Shown here: piece by piece, positions 10,747-22,243 of the stretch | Position numbering within the stretch: the first letter of the stretch is position 1 | Layout: each line of letters opens with the position of its first letter | Assembly: GCA_016165875.1 (NCBI GenBank) | Contig: JABBOT010000013.1 | Coordinates: 16,374,368 to 16,438,367, forward strand | Direction of reading: 5' to 3' | From: Acanthopleura granulata | Taxonomy: Eukaryota; Mollusca; Polyplacophora; Chitonida; Chitonidae | DNA: 64,000 nucleotides | Program-made: the position numbers and the translations under genes | The notes under the pieces: model-generated | Seen by the model: only the letters and a program-made list of their open reading frames with translations | Databases searched by the model: none | What the model was told of the DNA's origin: nothing

Positions 10747-12300
10747 CTAATCCCCTTTCTCTTTGTCACTCCTACGTTTCCAGGAACTGCAAAGCACGAC
10801 CACGGCTTTATACAACAACAACACAGCCGTTATAGAACACAATAAAACAAATGTGAAAATGTCGTACCCAAGGTAACAAAACGTGGGCATCTCGGCTGCA
10901 CGTGACCGCAAATGATTGCCTCCAAACTTCAGAACGTACTCTATCCAGAAGACGGCTCTCTCTCGCCCAGTGGTGGGTCGACTGTGATACATGGCAGATG
11001 CTCTCTCCATGTTCCTTTTGTAAGTAGAATTGTTAAGTATGTGAGCCATGGCCGAGAGCATTTCATTCTCAGTGGCTTCCAGAAGGTTCAGACTTTCTCC
11101 AACACCCCACTGCTTAATCCGAGCAGCATTGTAAAACTGGTCAGCGAACAGAGGCATGCAGAGGACTGGTACTGCATGGTACAGAGCCTCAAAAATTCCA
11201 TTATTCCCACAATGGCTGACGAAGAGCTTGGTCTTGGGATGACCCAAAATGTCGTTTTGGGGAAGCCATTTCATACACCGAACGTTTCCCACAGATTTGT
11301 CTTTGTCATACTTCCACAAAACATTTGCTCCTACCCGTTTCAAAGCACCTATCAAAGCCAGTTCCGCGTGTTCTGGCAGAGTCCTGAAGTTGGATCCAAA
11401 TGTCACTAGTGCAAGGTCTTGGGCAGTAGATGCTACCACACGATTTGCCTCCCCTGACAATGGACTTGCCGGTTTGGTGGTCAGACCACCAATGTAAAAA
11501 TGATTGGGCATTAAAGGTGAGGGTATCCCGAGAACAAAGTCTGTGTTGTACAAGAATAGCTCCGATTTCCTCACCATATTCAGAAGATCCTGTCTGGACA
11601 ATTCAGGGTAAACTTTGTTGATGATGTCCATGGGTAAAAAGTAATATTTCATAATGACGTGCTTGATGATATGGTCAAACGAAATGTGGAGTCTTTGAAA
11701 AAATGTGACATCACTGGAATACGGCATATAGGCAGAAGTGAGAAGACTGGCGAGAAACGGACGATCGGTGACAAATTCTTCAAAGTTCGAACTGATGGAG
11801 ACATAGGGAATGCCCAACTGGTGGGGGATTAAATACAAACAGTACGTCACAAAATCGCCATCTACAATAGCAAGATCAAACCCTTCTTGCTTCATTTCGA
11901 GCAGACTTTGTCTGTCATGGACAACATTTGCGCAAATGGAGCGTGTTTGTAACTGGACCAAGTCCATCTCTTCCGCTAACCAATCCTTCTTACCGGAAGC
12001 CATGTTTTCGGATAGCTTACTCATTATAACCGACGTTGTCACGGCTTGAGGATCGGCTTTGAAGATGAGCGTCCGGATGAAATCAGATCGGTTGTTGGCG
12101 ACCTCTTTGTGGCAATTTCTGTGTTCAAAATCCGAGTCAAGGACGATTGCCACTTGGTGTCCATTTTCCAGAAGCTTGTTACCCAGAGAGCTGATTTCAC
12201 GGCAGTGGCTGTATATCGGGCCTGGCAGAAGCAGGATCTTAGAACTGATGCCCATGTCAGTTACACATATGCAGAGACAACAAACTGTCCACAGGTGCAT
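10747..12300 (-). CDS. UDP-glycosyltransferase (UGT family, GT1), intact
   Basis: A 517-codon uninterrupted frame, close to the usual 520-530 residues of animal UGTs. These ER membrane enzymes transfer a sugar from a UDP-sugar to small lipophilic substrates, aiding detoxification and hormone or pigment metabolism. The first ~18 residues look like a signal peptide. The GPIYSH segment carries a candidate catalytic His32, and the IVDGDF segment a candidate Asp147. The UGT signature lies at about 345-389 (KWLPQND, LFVSHCGNNG, LFADQ), with the donor-binding Asp-Gln pair at 387-388. A hydrophobic segment at about 482-505 and a basic cytosolic tail (KRRSDKEKGD) fit a type I ER membrane protein. The signature has HCGNNG where most family members have HGGxNG. 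The gene has no intron over its whole length, which could mean retroposition or normal structure for this subfamily. Substrate and sugar cannot be inferred. A broken inverted copy is at 3490-4790. Confidence 0.93.
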   Translation of the reverse strand: MHLWTVCCLCICVTDMGISSKILLLPGPIYSHCREISSLGNKLLENGHQVAIVLDSDFEHRNCHKEVANNRSDFIRTLIFKADPQAVTTSVIMSKLSENMASGKKDWLAEEMDLVQLQTRSICANVVHDRQSLLEMKQEGFDLAIVDGDFVTYCLYLIPHQLGIPYVSISSNFEEFVTDRPFLASLLTSAYMPYSSDVTFFQRLHISFDHIIKHVIMKYYFLPMDIINKVYPELSRQDLLNMVRKSELFLYNTDFVLGIPSPLMPNHFYIGGLTTKPASPLSGEANRVVASTAQDLALVTFGSNFRTLPEHAELALIGALKRVGANVLWKYDKDKSVGNVRCMKWLPQNDILGHPKTKLFVSHCGNNGIFEALYHAVPVLCMPLFADQFYNAARIKQWGVGESLNLLEATENEMLSAMAHILNNSTYKRNMERASAMYHSRPTTGRERAVFWIEYVLKFGGNHLRSRAAEMPTFCYLGYDIFTFVLLCSITAVLLLYKAVVVLCSSWKRRSDKEKGD

Positions 12301-12330
12301 CCTACAATCATATTAGAGTGTACGACGTGA

Positions 12331-15300
12331 GCGAATCTACATCGCCTTGAATCTGGCTTTTGTGCTTAATGCATCCCATATAAAATCCAATACCACTCTA
12401 ATTTTACCCGAGTTGTACAGAAAATACAACTTGACTGTGCACTCCATTCTGTACTATAGGGTGGTTGGCGGTGGTGGAAGTGCGAAATTCAAAGGAAGCC
12501 ACCATGTCATCTGTATACTTAAAACGAAAACCTTACATTTCATTTTAAAATAAAGTTACATACCTGTTCATTTCTTCGCGGATGGGTTTTTTTATAGGAC
12601 GGACAGGCTCCGGTTTTATTAAAAGGCTTTCCTATCTGACTCCGTGCTGAAGTCGAAAATAAGTCACTTCATGCAGATGTAGGCTGAAGCATGATTGACC
12701 TGAAATTTCGTCCATGACTAATTTGCTCGTTTTTTCTGATTCTGAGAGTTCTATTGATTTTAGAAAGATATTTTGAGATTGGTAGGAAATCCGTCCGGAA
12801 ACTAAATTTAAGCAAGAAAAGAAATATATTTTTGACTTTTTTTTTGTCCTTTTGTACGAAATTTTAGGTCAATTACAGAAGTTGATATGGGTCAACATTT
12901 AAACCAGGGCTGACCTTCATATTACTAGTCAACACAATATTTAGCAATGGTTTAATTATGATTCACCACGGAATACGTATGGCAAAGGTCATTAGGCGAC
13001 CGAAAAGACAATATATTTAGCTACGGACAATTGCACGGGTTTGATTTGCGTAATTATCAGATCTGAAGACCTTTATATGATGTTACACACGCGCAAGAGG
13101 TCTTTTCAACTCAAAGGTATTTTTGTTTATTTGTTTTTTTTTGTTGTTGTTGTTGTTGTTTTTTTCTTTTTCTTTTTGGGGGAGGTGGGCAATCAATGGA
13201 ATTCCCAATTGCAAAATAGGAACGGGAACATGACTCTTGGAGATTTAGATAAAGCTATAAACAGTAAACCTACACTCAAATTTTAAGTTCGTGTGCCGGT
13301 AGCACGTTTCCAGTTCTTCATCATACTCTGCTTTCATCTATAATCCAGGCAAAATAAATAGCATACAAGTTAAACCTGAATTGAAAATTTCACAGTAAAT
13401 TAAAAGTATGGCTTCACATTACGTCAGCCGTATTTCGGCCATATCGTGACTGCCTATTGTGTTTTCTGGGTGACAGTGGAATATATTATGCTAATGTATA
13501 AAAAAAATAATATATATTGAAAGTATTCTGTTGGAGCTAGAGAGCTAGTTGTGTATATATTACGTACTATTCTGTGGAATAACACGCATGTCATGTAAAA
13601 CAGTCAATTTAACAGATTAATCATTAGACTGTTTCGCTGTATTGCCATTCCAAGAAAGCCATGAAAGTGCTTTCAGTCATAATATTTCATTGTATTATTG
13701 AATGTCAATGGGGCTCAAAATAAAGCATAATCAATACAGTAGGCAACTGTATAGACCTATGCCATAAAGACATCAGTGGTGAATCCATCGTGTAAATATC
13801 ACCATGTGAGATGTTCGTGAAATCAGTGTGTCACAGCCTTCGTGAGCTCACACGTTGACTTTATCGTGAGATTATTGTTATGCCTAAAACACATAAAAGT
13901 ATATAGATCTCAGTGCGACAATCATTCAGTGAGTGTCATCATATAAGATCCCGGTGATATCAGTGTGGGATCACCCGCTGAGACATCAAAGGGCGACTCA
14001 AATTTGACATTACTGCTACATTATGGTGTGTTAATCTGTGGATACTGACAGATGTACATACAGCCTTCAGTGTTCCAATGTCACTTTACCTTTTGCACTA
14101 ATGACTCAAGCCGCAGTACCGGAGAATACGATCCTCTTGGCCAGTGTTTCCCTCAGAACTCATGAAAACATCCACATTGGTGGATGTGAGATTCGTCTGT
14201 GTCATTTAAAATGCCGCTTTTAAGTATTATCCACGTCTGTTTAACAGCATTATGATTAGTAGGAGAACTGCTTCTGTCCGGATCTTGCCGGGTGTCTCTA
14301 TCACTAGATAGGTTGATTCTTCTCGTTCCTCCAAACTTGCATGTGTTTCATTATTACTTGCTCTAGGCTTTAAACACGGACGTCAAGTGTCCTCGTTTGT
14401 TTCAGAACATTCGTAAGCCGGTAGAGAATGTGTCCTTGCGATTCTGTTCTCATACTGCGACCTTCAAAGCTTTATTCTGATGTGGTGCTGTGGCAGTTTC
14501 TTAAGAATTCAGGCGTAAACATGTGTTTTCTATAAATAATAGATATATTTTCTGATACGTGTAGTAGCAGTCACTGACAACTGTCAGATGAGAGGTGATT
14601 CAAAAAGGAAAATACTGAAAAACAGAACGTGGCCATGCATGTATATAGGCCTATTTTGTTGTTTCCAGGGAGGGGCATTACCAGTTAGGCCAACTTGGCC
14701 AAATTCGTGACTTCATAACCGCAACAATTAAAGTAGCCCTCGTTAAAGCCACCATTTGCTTCAGTCATGGAATTAAATCATTGTCTGTCGTCCATGTGTC
14801 CCTCCCAAACCGTTTTAAACACCGTCACCACCCCAGCGGTTCAAAGGAACCCTTCCGGTAACTTAAAAACGTTAGTGCACTGATTGAGCGAGCGAGGCTC
14901 TGCATAAATAGGCAATGACCGCTCCCTGTCAAGAGGGACTCTTCAGGGTGGAGGTCAAAAGAGTCGAGGCTATCTCAAGTGACCTCTTTTTCCAGACAAA
15001 GAGAGGATGAATTTAAAACAAAATTTACTGTGATATTTTTAATCCCGGCTGAGTAAGTATCTTCCCCCTGTTTCTGTGAAGAATTGATCTTGATAAAATG
15101 GTAGTTTTGTTATCTTACAAATGTGAAAATGTTGACAGATGTGACTGAAAAGTGCTGAGATTTGCAACAACAACAACATTTAAATTTATGCAAGCGTGGG
15201 CACTGAACTTCGTTTGATGGCCGAAAGTAAAATTTTGAAGGACTGTTGTCTAAGAAAGTTATGGGGGTACAATATAGCTTTGGGATAGCTAGCATCTTGA

Positions 15301-15400
15301 GTGAGTCGTCTGAGTACAATCGTTGTAGACTCTACAAACTGAAGTATATGTAGTATGTACTTAGCAAAGTAATCATATGGCCCCTCCACTATGTTACAAC
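12331..15400. other. Intergenic stretch with simple repeats only
   Basis: There is a TTG/T-rich tract at about 13130-13175 and scattered AT-rich low-complexity DNA. No exon, RNA gene or intact transposon is recognised. A small imperfect palindrome ('ttaggccaacttggccaaat') lies near 14684. Confidence 0.5.
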
Positions 15401-15404
15401 CTCA

Positions 15405-16110
15405 TGAGAATGTCCCATTGGACAGTAATTGCACAAACTCGTCCACCTAACGTCCGGCTTTCAGCTGAGCAGTTCAGCTCTGCTTCTGTGTTGCATTATT
15501 CTCATTAGGTTTGGCGCTTTTCATCTGCTACAGTTTTCCACCCCTAACGCCAACTGTTAAGTCATAATAGAACTCGAGCAAATTCTGTCTCTCGGTTCAC
15601 AGCAGGGTTCGCCATGTTTGATGAAGCTAAGCATCCCGACCTAGAGCTCCTTAAATTTTATCCTAGTAGCTTATGCCGAGCTATGTCATCAACCTTTCAC
15701 AAATGTGAAATAGTTGTGGTGTTTAAGAGGATCAAATGTCGCCATCGTCTAGATATTGCTCCAAAGAATGAACAACTTGCTACAACACCTTGTAAATCTT
15801 AGGATAAAATGTACAGACAGAGTTGTACCCATAAGACTTTGTGTTATCACACATGGCACCTTCATGCATTACTGAGGTCTAGGTGGAGTGAGCTGGAGTT
15901 TATTATGACTTAACAGTCGGCATTGGGGGTGGGAAATTGGAGAGGATGCAAAGCACCCAACCTAATGAAAAAAATGCAACACAGAAGCAGAGCCAAATTG
16001 GTTGGGTGAAAGGCGGATGGTAGGTGGCTGAGTTTGTGCCATTAGTGTTCAATGGAACCTTCCTATGGCATTGTAGCGTAGTGGAAAGGCAGTGTGATCA
16101 CTTGGTTACC
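15405..16110. mobile_element. Long foldback/MITE-like element, copy 2
   Basis: The left arm (about 15410-15590) is an imperfect reverse complement of the right arm (about 15895-16070). For example, 'cttctgtgttgcatt' on the left pairs with 'aatgcaacacagaag' on the right, and 'cacaaactcgtccacctaac' pairs with 'gtaggtggctgagtttgtg'. The arms flank about 300 bp of unrelated sequence. The right arm also aligns with 7490-7710. No transposase is present. Confidence 0.65.
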
Positions 16111-16511
16111 ATGTAGTTAATCCTACACGATCTGTGTCTGTATGCATAATTTAATATACTCATAGGTACTGCATACAGATACCCTCTCTTCTAGCGCCTG
16201 GATCTCCAAAACTACATATCCTTTTCAAGTACCTTTGACATGGCTGTGTTCCTTGATAATTTGCCTTCATGCTGGTGTATAATATGCACATAGATGGTCA
16301 AGCGTTCATACTCCAAAATGGCCACACATCTCTTTTTCACTTCTTGACACAGATAATCAGGGTATTGCCTACTACCCAGATCTTGTTTTTTCTCACATAA
16401 AACACGACACTAACCAATGTGATGAGCAGATCAAAGCTATGCCGAGTCCAGTTATAATGGAGGTGTCAGAGGGAGCGGCATCCAGTTAACAATACACAAA
16501 AGGCATCGGAC

Positions 16512-16759
16512 TGTTACAGTATTGAAGGAGTTGCTTCGGGTTAATGTTAATAGAATTCAAAATTTATGCAAGATTTCATTTGCTGCTTTCTCCATTGCTT
16601 GATTGTTTGCAGGAAAATGCACCTGATGAGATGATTGTTACAGTATTGAATGAGTTGCTTCGGTTTAATGTTAATAGAATTCAAAATTTATGCAAGATTT
16701 CATTTGCTGCTTTCTCCATTGCTTGATTGTTTGCAGGAAAATGCACCTGATGAGATGAT
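16512..16759 (+). repeat. 124-bp tandem duplication, two copies
   Basis: The block beginning 'tgttacagtattgaa' at 16512 repeats at 16636 with only a few differences, for a period of 124 bp. Open frames across it are a by-product and show no recognised protein. Confidence 0.9.
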
Positions 16760-17039
16760 TGACGGCGCTGATCAGTGGTTATGTCATTCAGTAATAGGTC
16801 ATGCCATTGAACCCCACATGTTTCATTTTGTTTTGCATAACAGTTGGGAAGTGGGTTATCTGCGTTGTCACATGTGACTGGTAAAAAAGAGATTTGTGGC
16901 TATTTTAGATTATTAACACTTCACCCTCTTTGCCTATATTATACACCAGTATGAAGGTAAATTATCAAGGAAGACAGCCATGTGATTGCTGTGTGAAAAG
17001 GATATGTTAGTGCAGTGTAAAGACCCAGAAACCTCCCAA

Positions 17040-17210
17040 CAATGTGATCACTCTGAGTTCAAGTCTCGCTCATGCTGGCTTCCTCTCTGGCCAAACTTGG
17101 GAAGGTCTGTCAGCAACTTTTGAATGGTCTTGGCTTTTTCCTAGGCTCTGCCAGGTTTCCTTCCACCGTAATGCTGGTCGCAGTTGTATAAGGCCATTCA
17201 TGAAAAAAAA
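17040..17210 (+). repeat. SINE copy with tRNA-like head
   Basis: The head 'gagttcaagtctcgctcatg' is box-B-like. It is followed by 'cttgggaaggtctgtcagca', 'ttccaccgtaatgctggtcg' and a poly-A run after 17200. The canonical tail is replaced by A-rich sequence. Confidence 0.75.
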
Positions 17211-17229
17211 AAAATGATTTTGTATAACA

Positions 17230-19600
17230 CCAGTGAAAAAAACTGTAGGTAGGTAGGTAAGTAGGTAGGAATTTTTTTTTTGTTGTTGAAATTTTTTTTT
17301 GCTCATCTTTTGATGGGCTGGGGTTGGGGGCACATAATGCTGGACCCATCAATGTACATTTACTCTGCAGTGGTGGAACTATAGAACAAGTGGCATCTTG
17401 TGACAGAAGTTCAGGCCTCCACTGATTATTGTATTCTTGAGGTTGAGCATTGCTTTGAGCTTAAGCATTAATTTAATCACATCAGAAATATGTCTAGATG
17501 TACCCAGCCCATCTCAGTGGATTAAGTGCCCAATGTTTTAGACCCATAATAGTCATGTCAAAGACCTGGAATATCAATAGTATGTTCTTTATCTTTCAAG
17601 GAAGCAACAAGATTGCGGATTTGATATTTTAGGTAACTGAGCCCAGAATAAAAATGTTATGTTAAGTTGATACATTCATTTATTAATACAAGAAGCAAAT
17701 AAAATAAGTTTTGTCACATACGGCAGGTGAAATGGTCGAAGAGCATAACACTAAGAAAAGTGTGGATATACATGTATACTGTATTCAGTAATGTTTCACA
17801 CCATGTAAACACTGAACCTAAAAGATGAAATATTTTCAATATGAAGATGATAAAATGCATAGCAAATGTTGCTAGCATTTGCAGATCGTGTACAGAGGCT
17901 AATAGTATTTGGAAGTTTAACGCAAATCCTATCAAACTGATGGCTTTGTCAAAGAGTGAAGTGGGACGTGATCTGGACAGCGAAATCTGCGCTGTTTAGT
18001 TGGTTGTCATTGCATAAATGTGTCATAAATTTAACAATATGTTCATTAGAACAGAGGATTCTTCCTTAAAGGTGGGGAAAACATAACAGTTGCACAAAGT
18101 TCTGTTGAAAGAGTGCGAGAAGGTAATTGTAAATGTCGTCATTTAAGTGTGGTTTTTGAATATTTTTTTCAAGTTTTCTTTAAGGAGAAAAAGACACTTG
18201 AAAATATTTATTGTATGGCAGGTATTTTGGACCGCCTTTTGGTATATATAGTTATTGTGTAATAATGTTATAAATGAGGATGTAACATGTTTAAAAATAT
18301 TTTTGTTCTAGAATTTGTCCTTTTCAGCTAACCAATGTATTTAACCTGGGTTTGGATCATATTGATATTTTGACTATGTTCATAAATGTTATCATAATTC
18401 AGGTTAAATGCATATGTTTGGATGTAAACAACAAATTTACATTGAAATAAATTTATTAGACATGCATCATATCCTTATTTAAACCATTATTGTGTAACAA
18501 CGATAAATACCAAAAGTTGATCCTAAATATCCATCATACAAACATATAATACCCTTTTCTCCTGAACCAAAAAATTCCAAAAAATAATATTAAAAACCAT
18601 ATTTGCAAATAAGTTTTGATGATCTTTCATCTGATTTTGGCATCAGTTTTGTTTCCTTCTCCTTTAATGAAGAGTCAAATATTTCTATTTTCGTTTTAAT
18701 TAATAAAGCATGAGAAGTGTATTCCCCATACAAGTACATTGCATATGCATGGCCATGTTGACTGTAAGCCCCCATGTAGGCCTTGGCTCACATGGCTGTC
18801 TTATCTATTTTGAAACACTTGTGTTAGGAACAGGAGAGCAAGGACCATGTCAGGTTGCATGGAATTTAAAGGGTGAAACTTTTCAGCATTCTCCTTGTAT
18901 ATGAACTCCTGCCACTCTGGAATGCATCTGTCTTTTTCAAGTGACCCTAATCTTCATTGTTTCCACATCACAACAATGTATCAGTGAAATGATACATTTT
19001 TGATCAAAATAATAAGTGGGAAAATCACCTTTTTAAAAAAAGTAGGATGCCCAGAATAGGTACTTTTTCTTTACCTGAAGAAGGGGAACAGGAGAGGGCC
19101 TCTGACAGGCTAAATGGAGGAACCATAAGAGCTGAAGCTCTTATAAGAATGAGGGCTCTGTTGGGGGTTCTTTGATAACTCAAGGATTAAAAGGCAAAAA
19201 TTCCATTTTGATCTTGCAACTGTAAATTTGAAGTTTTGAATTAAAAGAAAAGAATACAATTATACAAAATACACCTTAAATGAAAGAACTATACAAACTG
19301 TGTGGAGTACTATTTTTTTTTACATTTTTAAAGGTTTCGTTAAAGAGACAAACTGATTTAAACATCCTCATTTTTTACAAAATCCACCTATTCAGGGCAC
19401 ATAGAAAATCCTGCCATGTTTTAGGCTTGTCCACTGAAAAATCCTCCTTTCCTCTTGAATCCTTTTACTTCTACCATTTAAGTAACGTGCATTTCCAGTC
19501 TCAGCTAAATATGTTCATACATTGTGACAATCGTGGATTTTAAGTTCTGTTAAAGCCAACTCTGAAAAGGAAGAGTTTGAGATGTACTAGAGGGCCATAT
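17230..19600. other. Intergenic stretch, AT-rich, nothing recognised
   Basis: It contains a (TAGG)n-like tract at 17246-17268 and T-runs at 17271-17300. No exon or structured RNA was recognised. Short open frames here have no domain signature. Confidence 0.5.
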
Positions 19601-19601
19601 C

Positions 19602-19715
19602 ATGCCTACATGTGTGGCTGTAGGCTGCCAAAATGTGTCTGAATTGCAATGTCCTGAAGGCAGAGAGCGCAACCTGTCCCTTCACAGATTGCCCCTGTCA
19701 AAGCCAGAAATCCTG
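19602..19715 (+). pseudogene. THAP zinc-finger fragment
   Basis: The frame starts MPTCVAVGCQN and continues to HRLPLSKPEIL. This matches the first half of a THAP domain: N-terminal C-x4-C zinc ligands, then the H-x-x-P-x-x-K/R segment before the DNA-contacting loop. The rest of the domain (the Trp and the C-x2-H ligands) is missing. After about 19715 the sequence changes to one that is coding-like on the opposite strand. THAP domains occur in transcription factors and in P-element-type transposases. This is probably a transposon or gene relic. Confidence 0.5.
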
Positions 19716-19896
19716 GCTCCCACTCACTTGAGCTTGATGCCTGGTTGGTCGAACTACTGTTCTCAGCCTCACTCCTCTCTGATTCAAACTGGCAGGCTTG
19801 TAAGTCGAAGTTACATTCACTATCATCAGAACTAGAGTTGGGGTCCCCACTGAAGCCCTCCATTACCTCATCTACATGATTTTTTTTTACCTTCAA
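19690..19896 (-). pseudogene. Acidic Ser-rich open-frame fragment facing the THAP relic
   Basis: On the minus strand an open frame encodes a Ser/Glu/Asp-rich stretch that includes DEVMEGFSGDP and SSSDDSE. Such acidic N-terminal regions are common in DNA-transposon-derived and nuclear proteins, but no family can be named. It abuts the THAP fragment in the opposite orientation, which suggests an inversion or two nested relics. Confidence 0.25.
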
Positions 19897-19899
19897 AGA

Positions 19900-21540
19900 T
19901 AGAAAAGCTACTTTGCAAAGCTAAGCACGATGAGGTAAGCAATCTGTTAAAGTGGCGGCCTTAAAAGGCTTCTCAGTCTTGAATGATTAACTATTAAATA
20001 CTGAAATAATAAGCACTTTCGCCAGAAAATTTAGATTTTTTGTTTAACCATAAGTAAAGCTCTTCCTTTAAGGTATAGTTGGTATAAATGTGTTCTTTTC
20101 TTTTAACCAGTTTCAGTTTGTCACAATGGTTACTTGATCCAGAGAGATATATATCTTTCTAAGATTGAAATAATTCAATTCACAAATAATGAAGAGGGAT
20201 ATCGTAAAGTAAACAGTTTAGTGGACTTACTGGCCAGAAAGTGTTCATACATATATGTTCAACAACAGAAACCGGTTTTAAATGATTGAGACAATCATTT
20301 ATTGAAACTAACAATCACAACACATGACAGTCGGACGCTATACAGTTGTCATAGGCTATATGGAGTGACGTCTATTTGCGTCCCTTTCTCTTTGATTTCT
20401 TGAGAGATTCAATAAAGAATTGATAGTGGAGTGAGCCAAGGGAGTGTCTTTAATTGCCATGTCAGACATGCCAAAGTGTAAAAGAAGTGGGTGTTTGAAA
20501 TCTGTGCTAATGTTGTCTTCTGTTTTTTTTTTTGGGAGGAGGGGGCTTTTCTGAGAGGAATCAACTGGATTCAGTAAATGTCACATGTCACAGTAAATGT
20601 CAGAATTTTATACTAGCAAATCAAGCCCATTCTAGGTGGACTGGGTTTCGTCCCACCTTCGTAATGCTGGTTACCGTTGTATATAAGTGAAGTAGTCCTG
20701 AGAACAGGCACATGACACCAGCACATAAATAAATAAATAATGAACTGGAACAACTGTGTGTTGCTTACTATAAATAAGTAAATAAACATTGCCGTTTAAG
20801 ATAGATTCACTCTTTCCAGACATAGAGCAACAACCCAACTTAATTAGGTCAAGTTGTGGACAGTGCTTGTGAGCATAAATCACAAGCGTGAATTATGTTG
20901 GATTTACAGGCCGTAAAGGCTACAGAATGTGAAAAAAAATTAGCAGAAGAACAAGGCATGTCTTGGTGAACATAGTTTCAGTTTTACCGTTTTCATGCAT
21001 GTGTTGGTTCACTTTGCACAGATTTTCGCAGCACTGAGTTCCTCTGCTCTAAGCTGTGTTGAAATACCACCATTTTAACCTGCACAGCTCCTCAGCTGTG
21101 ATCTATGCCTAACCCCATATTAAAGATCATAGCTGAGATCCTTGGCTGTGATTTACTCTTCTATTTTGAATAGTGGTGTCACGAGTCAGGCATGTAGTAA
21201 TGGTTAAATAGACGAGAAAGAAACTGCAGCTCTAACTCAGGAACATTATGACACGGTAGAGAAACAAGGGCACCCTGCTTTACTTAGCTTCATCCATAAA
21301 ACCTGACATGTTCCACTTTCAAATCTCATAAGTATTTTGTTAAGCACATAATGAAAATCAAATGTAGTACTAAATCTGTTGGTTGGTATTTCTGCAGGTG
21401 GATTAATGGCTCAAATGTTGACGTCCTATCGGGTTAATGCAATGCATCACAATATGTAAATATGCTGAAAGCATCAGTGTATGTTTTCATAGGTACTGAT
21501 TAGTTTTGTATTTCAAAAACTCTTCCAATTTGCAATTTTT
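19900..21540. other. Intergenic stretch upstream of the array gene
   Basis: A degraded SINE lies at about 20635-20745 and a T-run at 20523. Otherwise no gene is seen. The promoter and any 5' untranslated exons of the plus-strand gene starting near 21545 may be here or farther left. No core promoter motif could be assigned with confidence. Confidence 0.4.
20635..20745 (+). repeat. Degenerate SINE fragment
   Basis: The stretch contains 'gggtttcgtcccaccttcgt', 'aatgctggttaccg' and 'ataagtgaagta', matching the middle and 3' part of the common SINE. The tail is disrupted. Confidence 0.55.
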
Positions 21541-21613
21541 TCAGATTCTTAGGCCAGCCCATCCTATTTTAGTATTTTAATCATCTTGAAATCCAATTCA
21601 AATGTGAAAAAAG

Positions 21614-21758
21614 ATGGGAGTGACCTTGGAACGAGTTCAGAACAAGTTTGCCTGTATTATTGGAGAACTCTGCAGTGAACCTGTCATCCTGTCACAGTTT
21701 GCAATATGGTTAGATTTGAGGCTGGCAGAGTACAAGGCAAAGGGAGCCATTTCGTTGG
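21614..21758 (+). CDS. First coding exon of the recombinase-domain alternative-exon gene
   Basis: The ATG at 21614 follows an in-frame TGA at 21605, so it is the first usable start unless an acceptor lies at 21612-21613. A good acceptor ('caattttttcag') ends at about 21545, so the exon may carry a 5' untranslated part of about 70 nt. It encodes 48 residues plus one base, beginning MGVTLERVQNKF and probably helical (CSEPVILSQFAIWLDLRLAEY). It ends in G|GTAAGT, leaving phase 1. The next exon starts after 'tgtttacag' in the matching phase. No known domain is recognised. It is joined to 22244-22960 on the basis of phase, splice-site quality and distance (485-nt intron). The link has not been confirmed by a transcript. 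Confidence 0.65.
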
Positions 21759-22243
21759 GTAAGTGCATACATGTGCATGGACGGATGTATCTTTCTGTAG
21801 CTCTTTAATCTTTTTGAGCATATTCTGAGGGTGTTATTCTGTGTAGACTAAATAAAATTATCCATTTTGTAATGCCCTTAAATTAACCTAACCAACAAGT
21901 ATAGTTTTGTCTCTTGATATCACAGAAAGATCGAACATCTGTAACCAGTGTGTGCGTTATCAACGTGTTTGCAAGACTGTTGACATAATATGCGTGTTTT
22001 TGATTGACAGTTTGGAAAATGGTCCGCACTAAAGTTGAATATTTGTGAGTTTGTGCATAGCACAACAAAGTGTAGGAAAACATAATTTTCCAACCCAGTT
22101 TGTCTTCAGATACTTACATGTATATTTAAGCTGAAAGCATGTATAGCTACTTTATTAATTCAAAGTGCATAGAAGCCAAGATATGAAAAAATATTTTTAG
22201 TATACCTGTCTTTTTTAAAAATGTGCGTTGCTCCTGTTTACAG

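Noticed and set aside
10912..12330. Several plus-strand open frames over the UGT gene
   Set aside because: They are antisense shadows of the intact minus-strand UGT.
16544..16877. Repeated 60-75-codon frames
   Set aside because: They arise from the 124-bp duplication and show no protein family.
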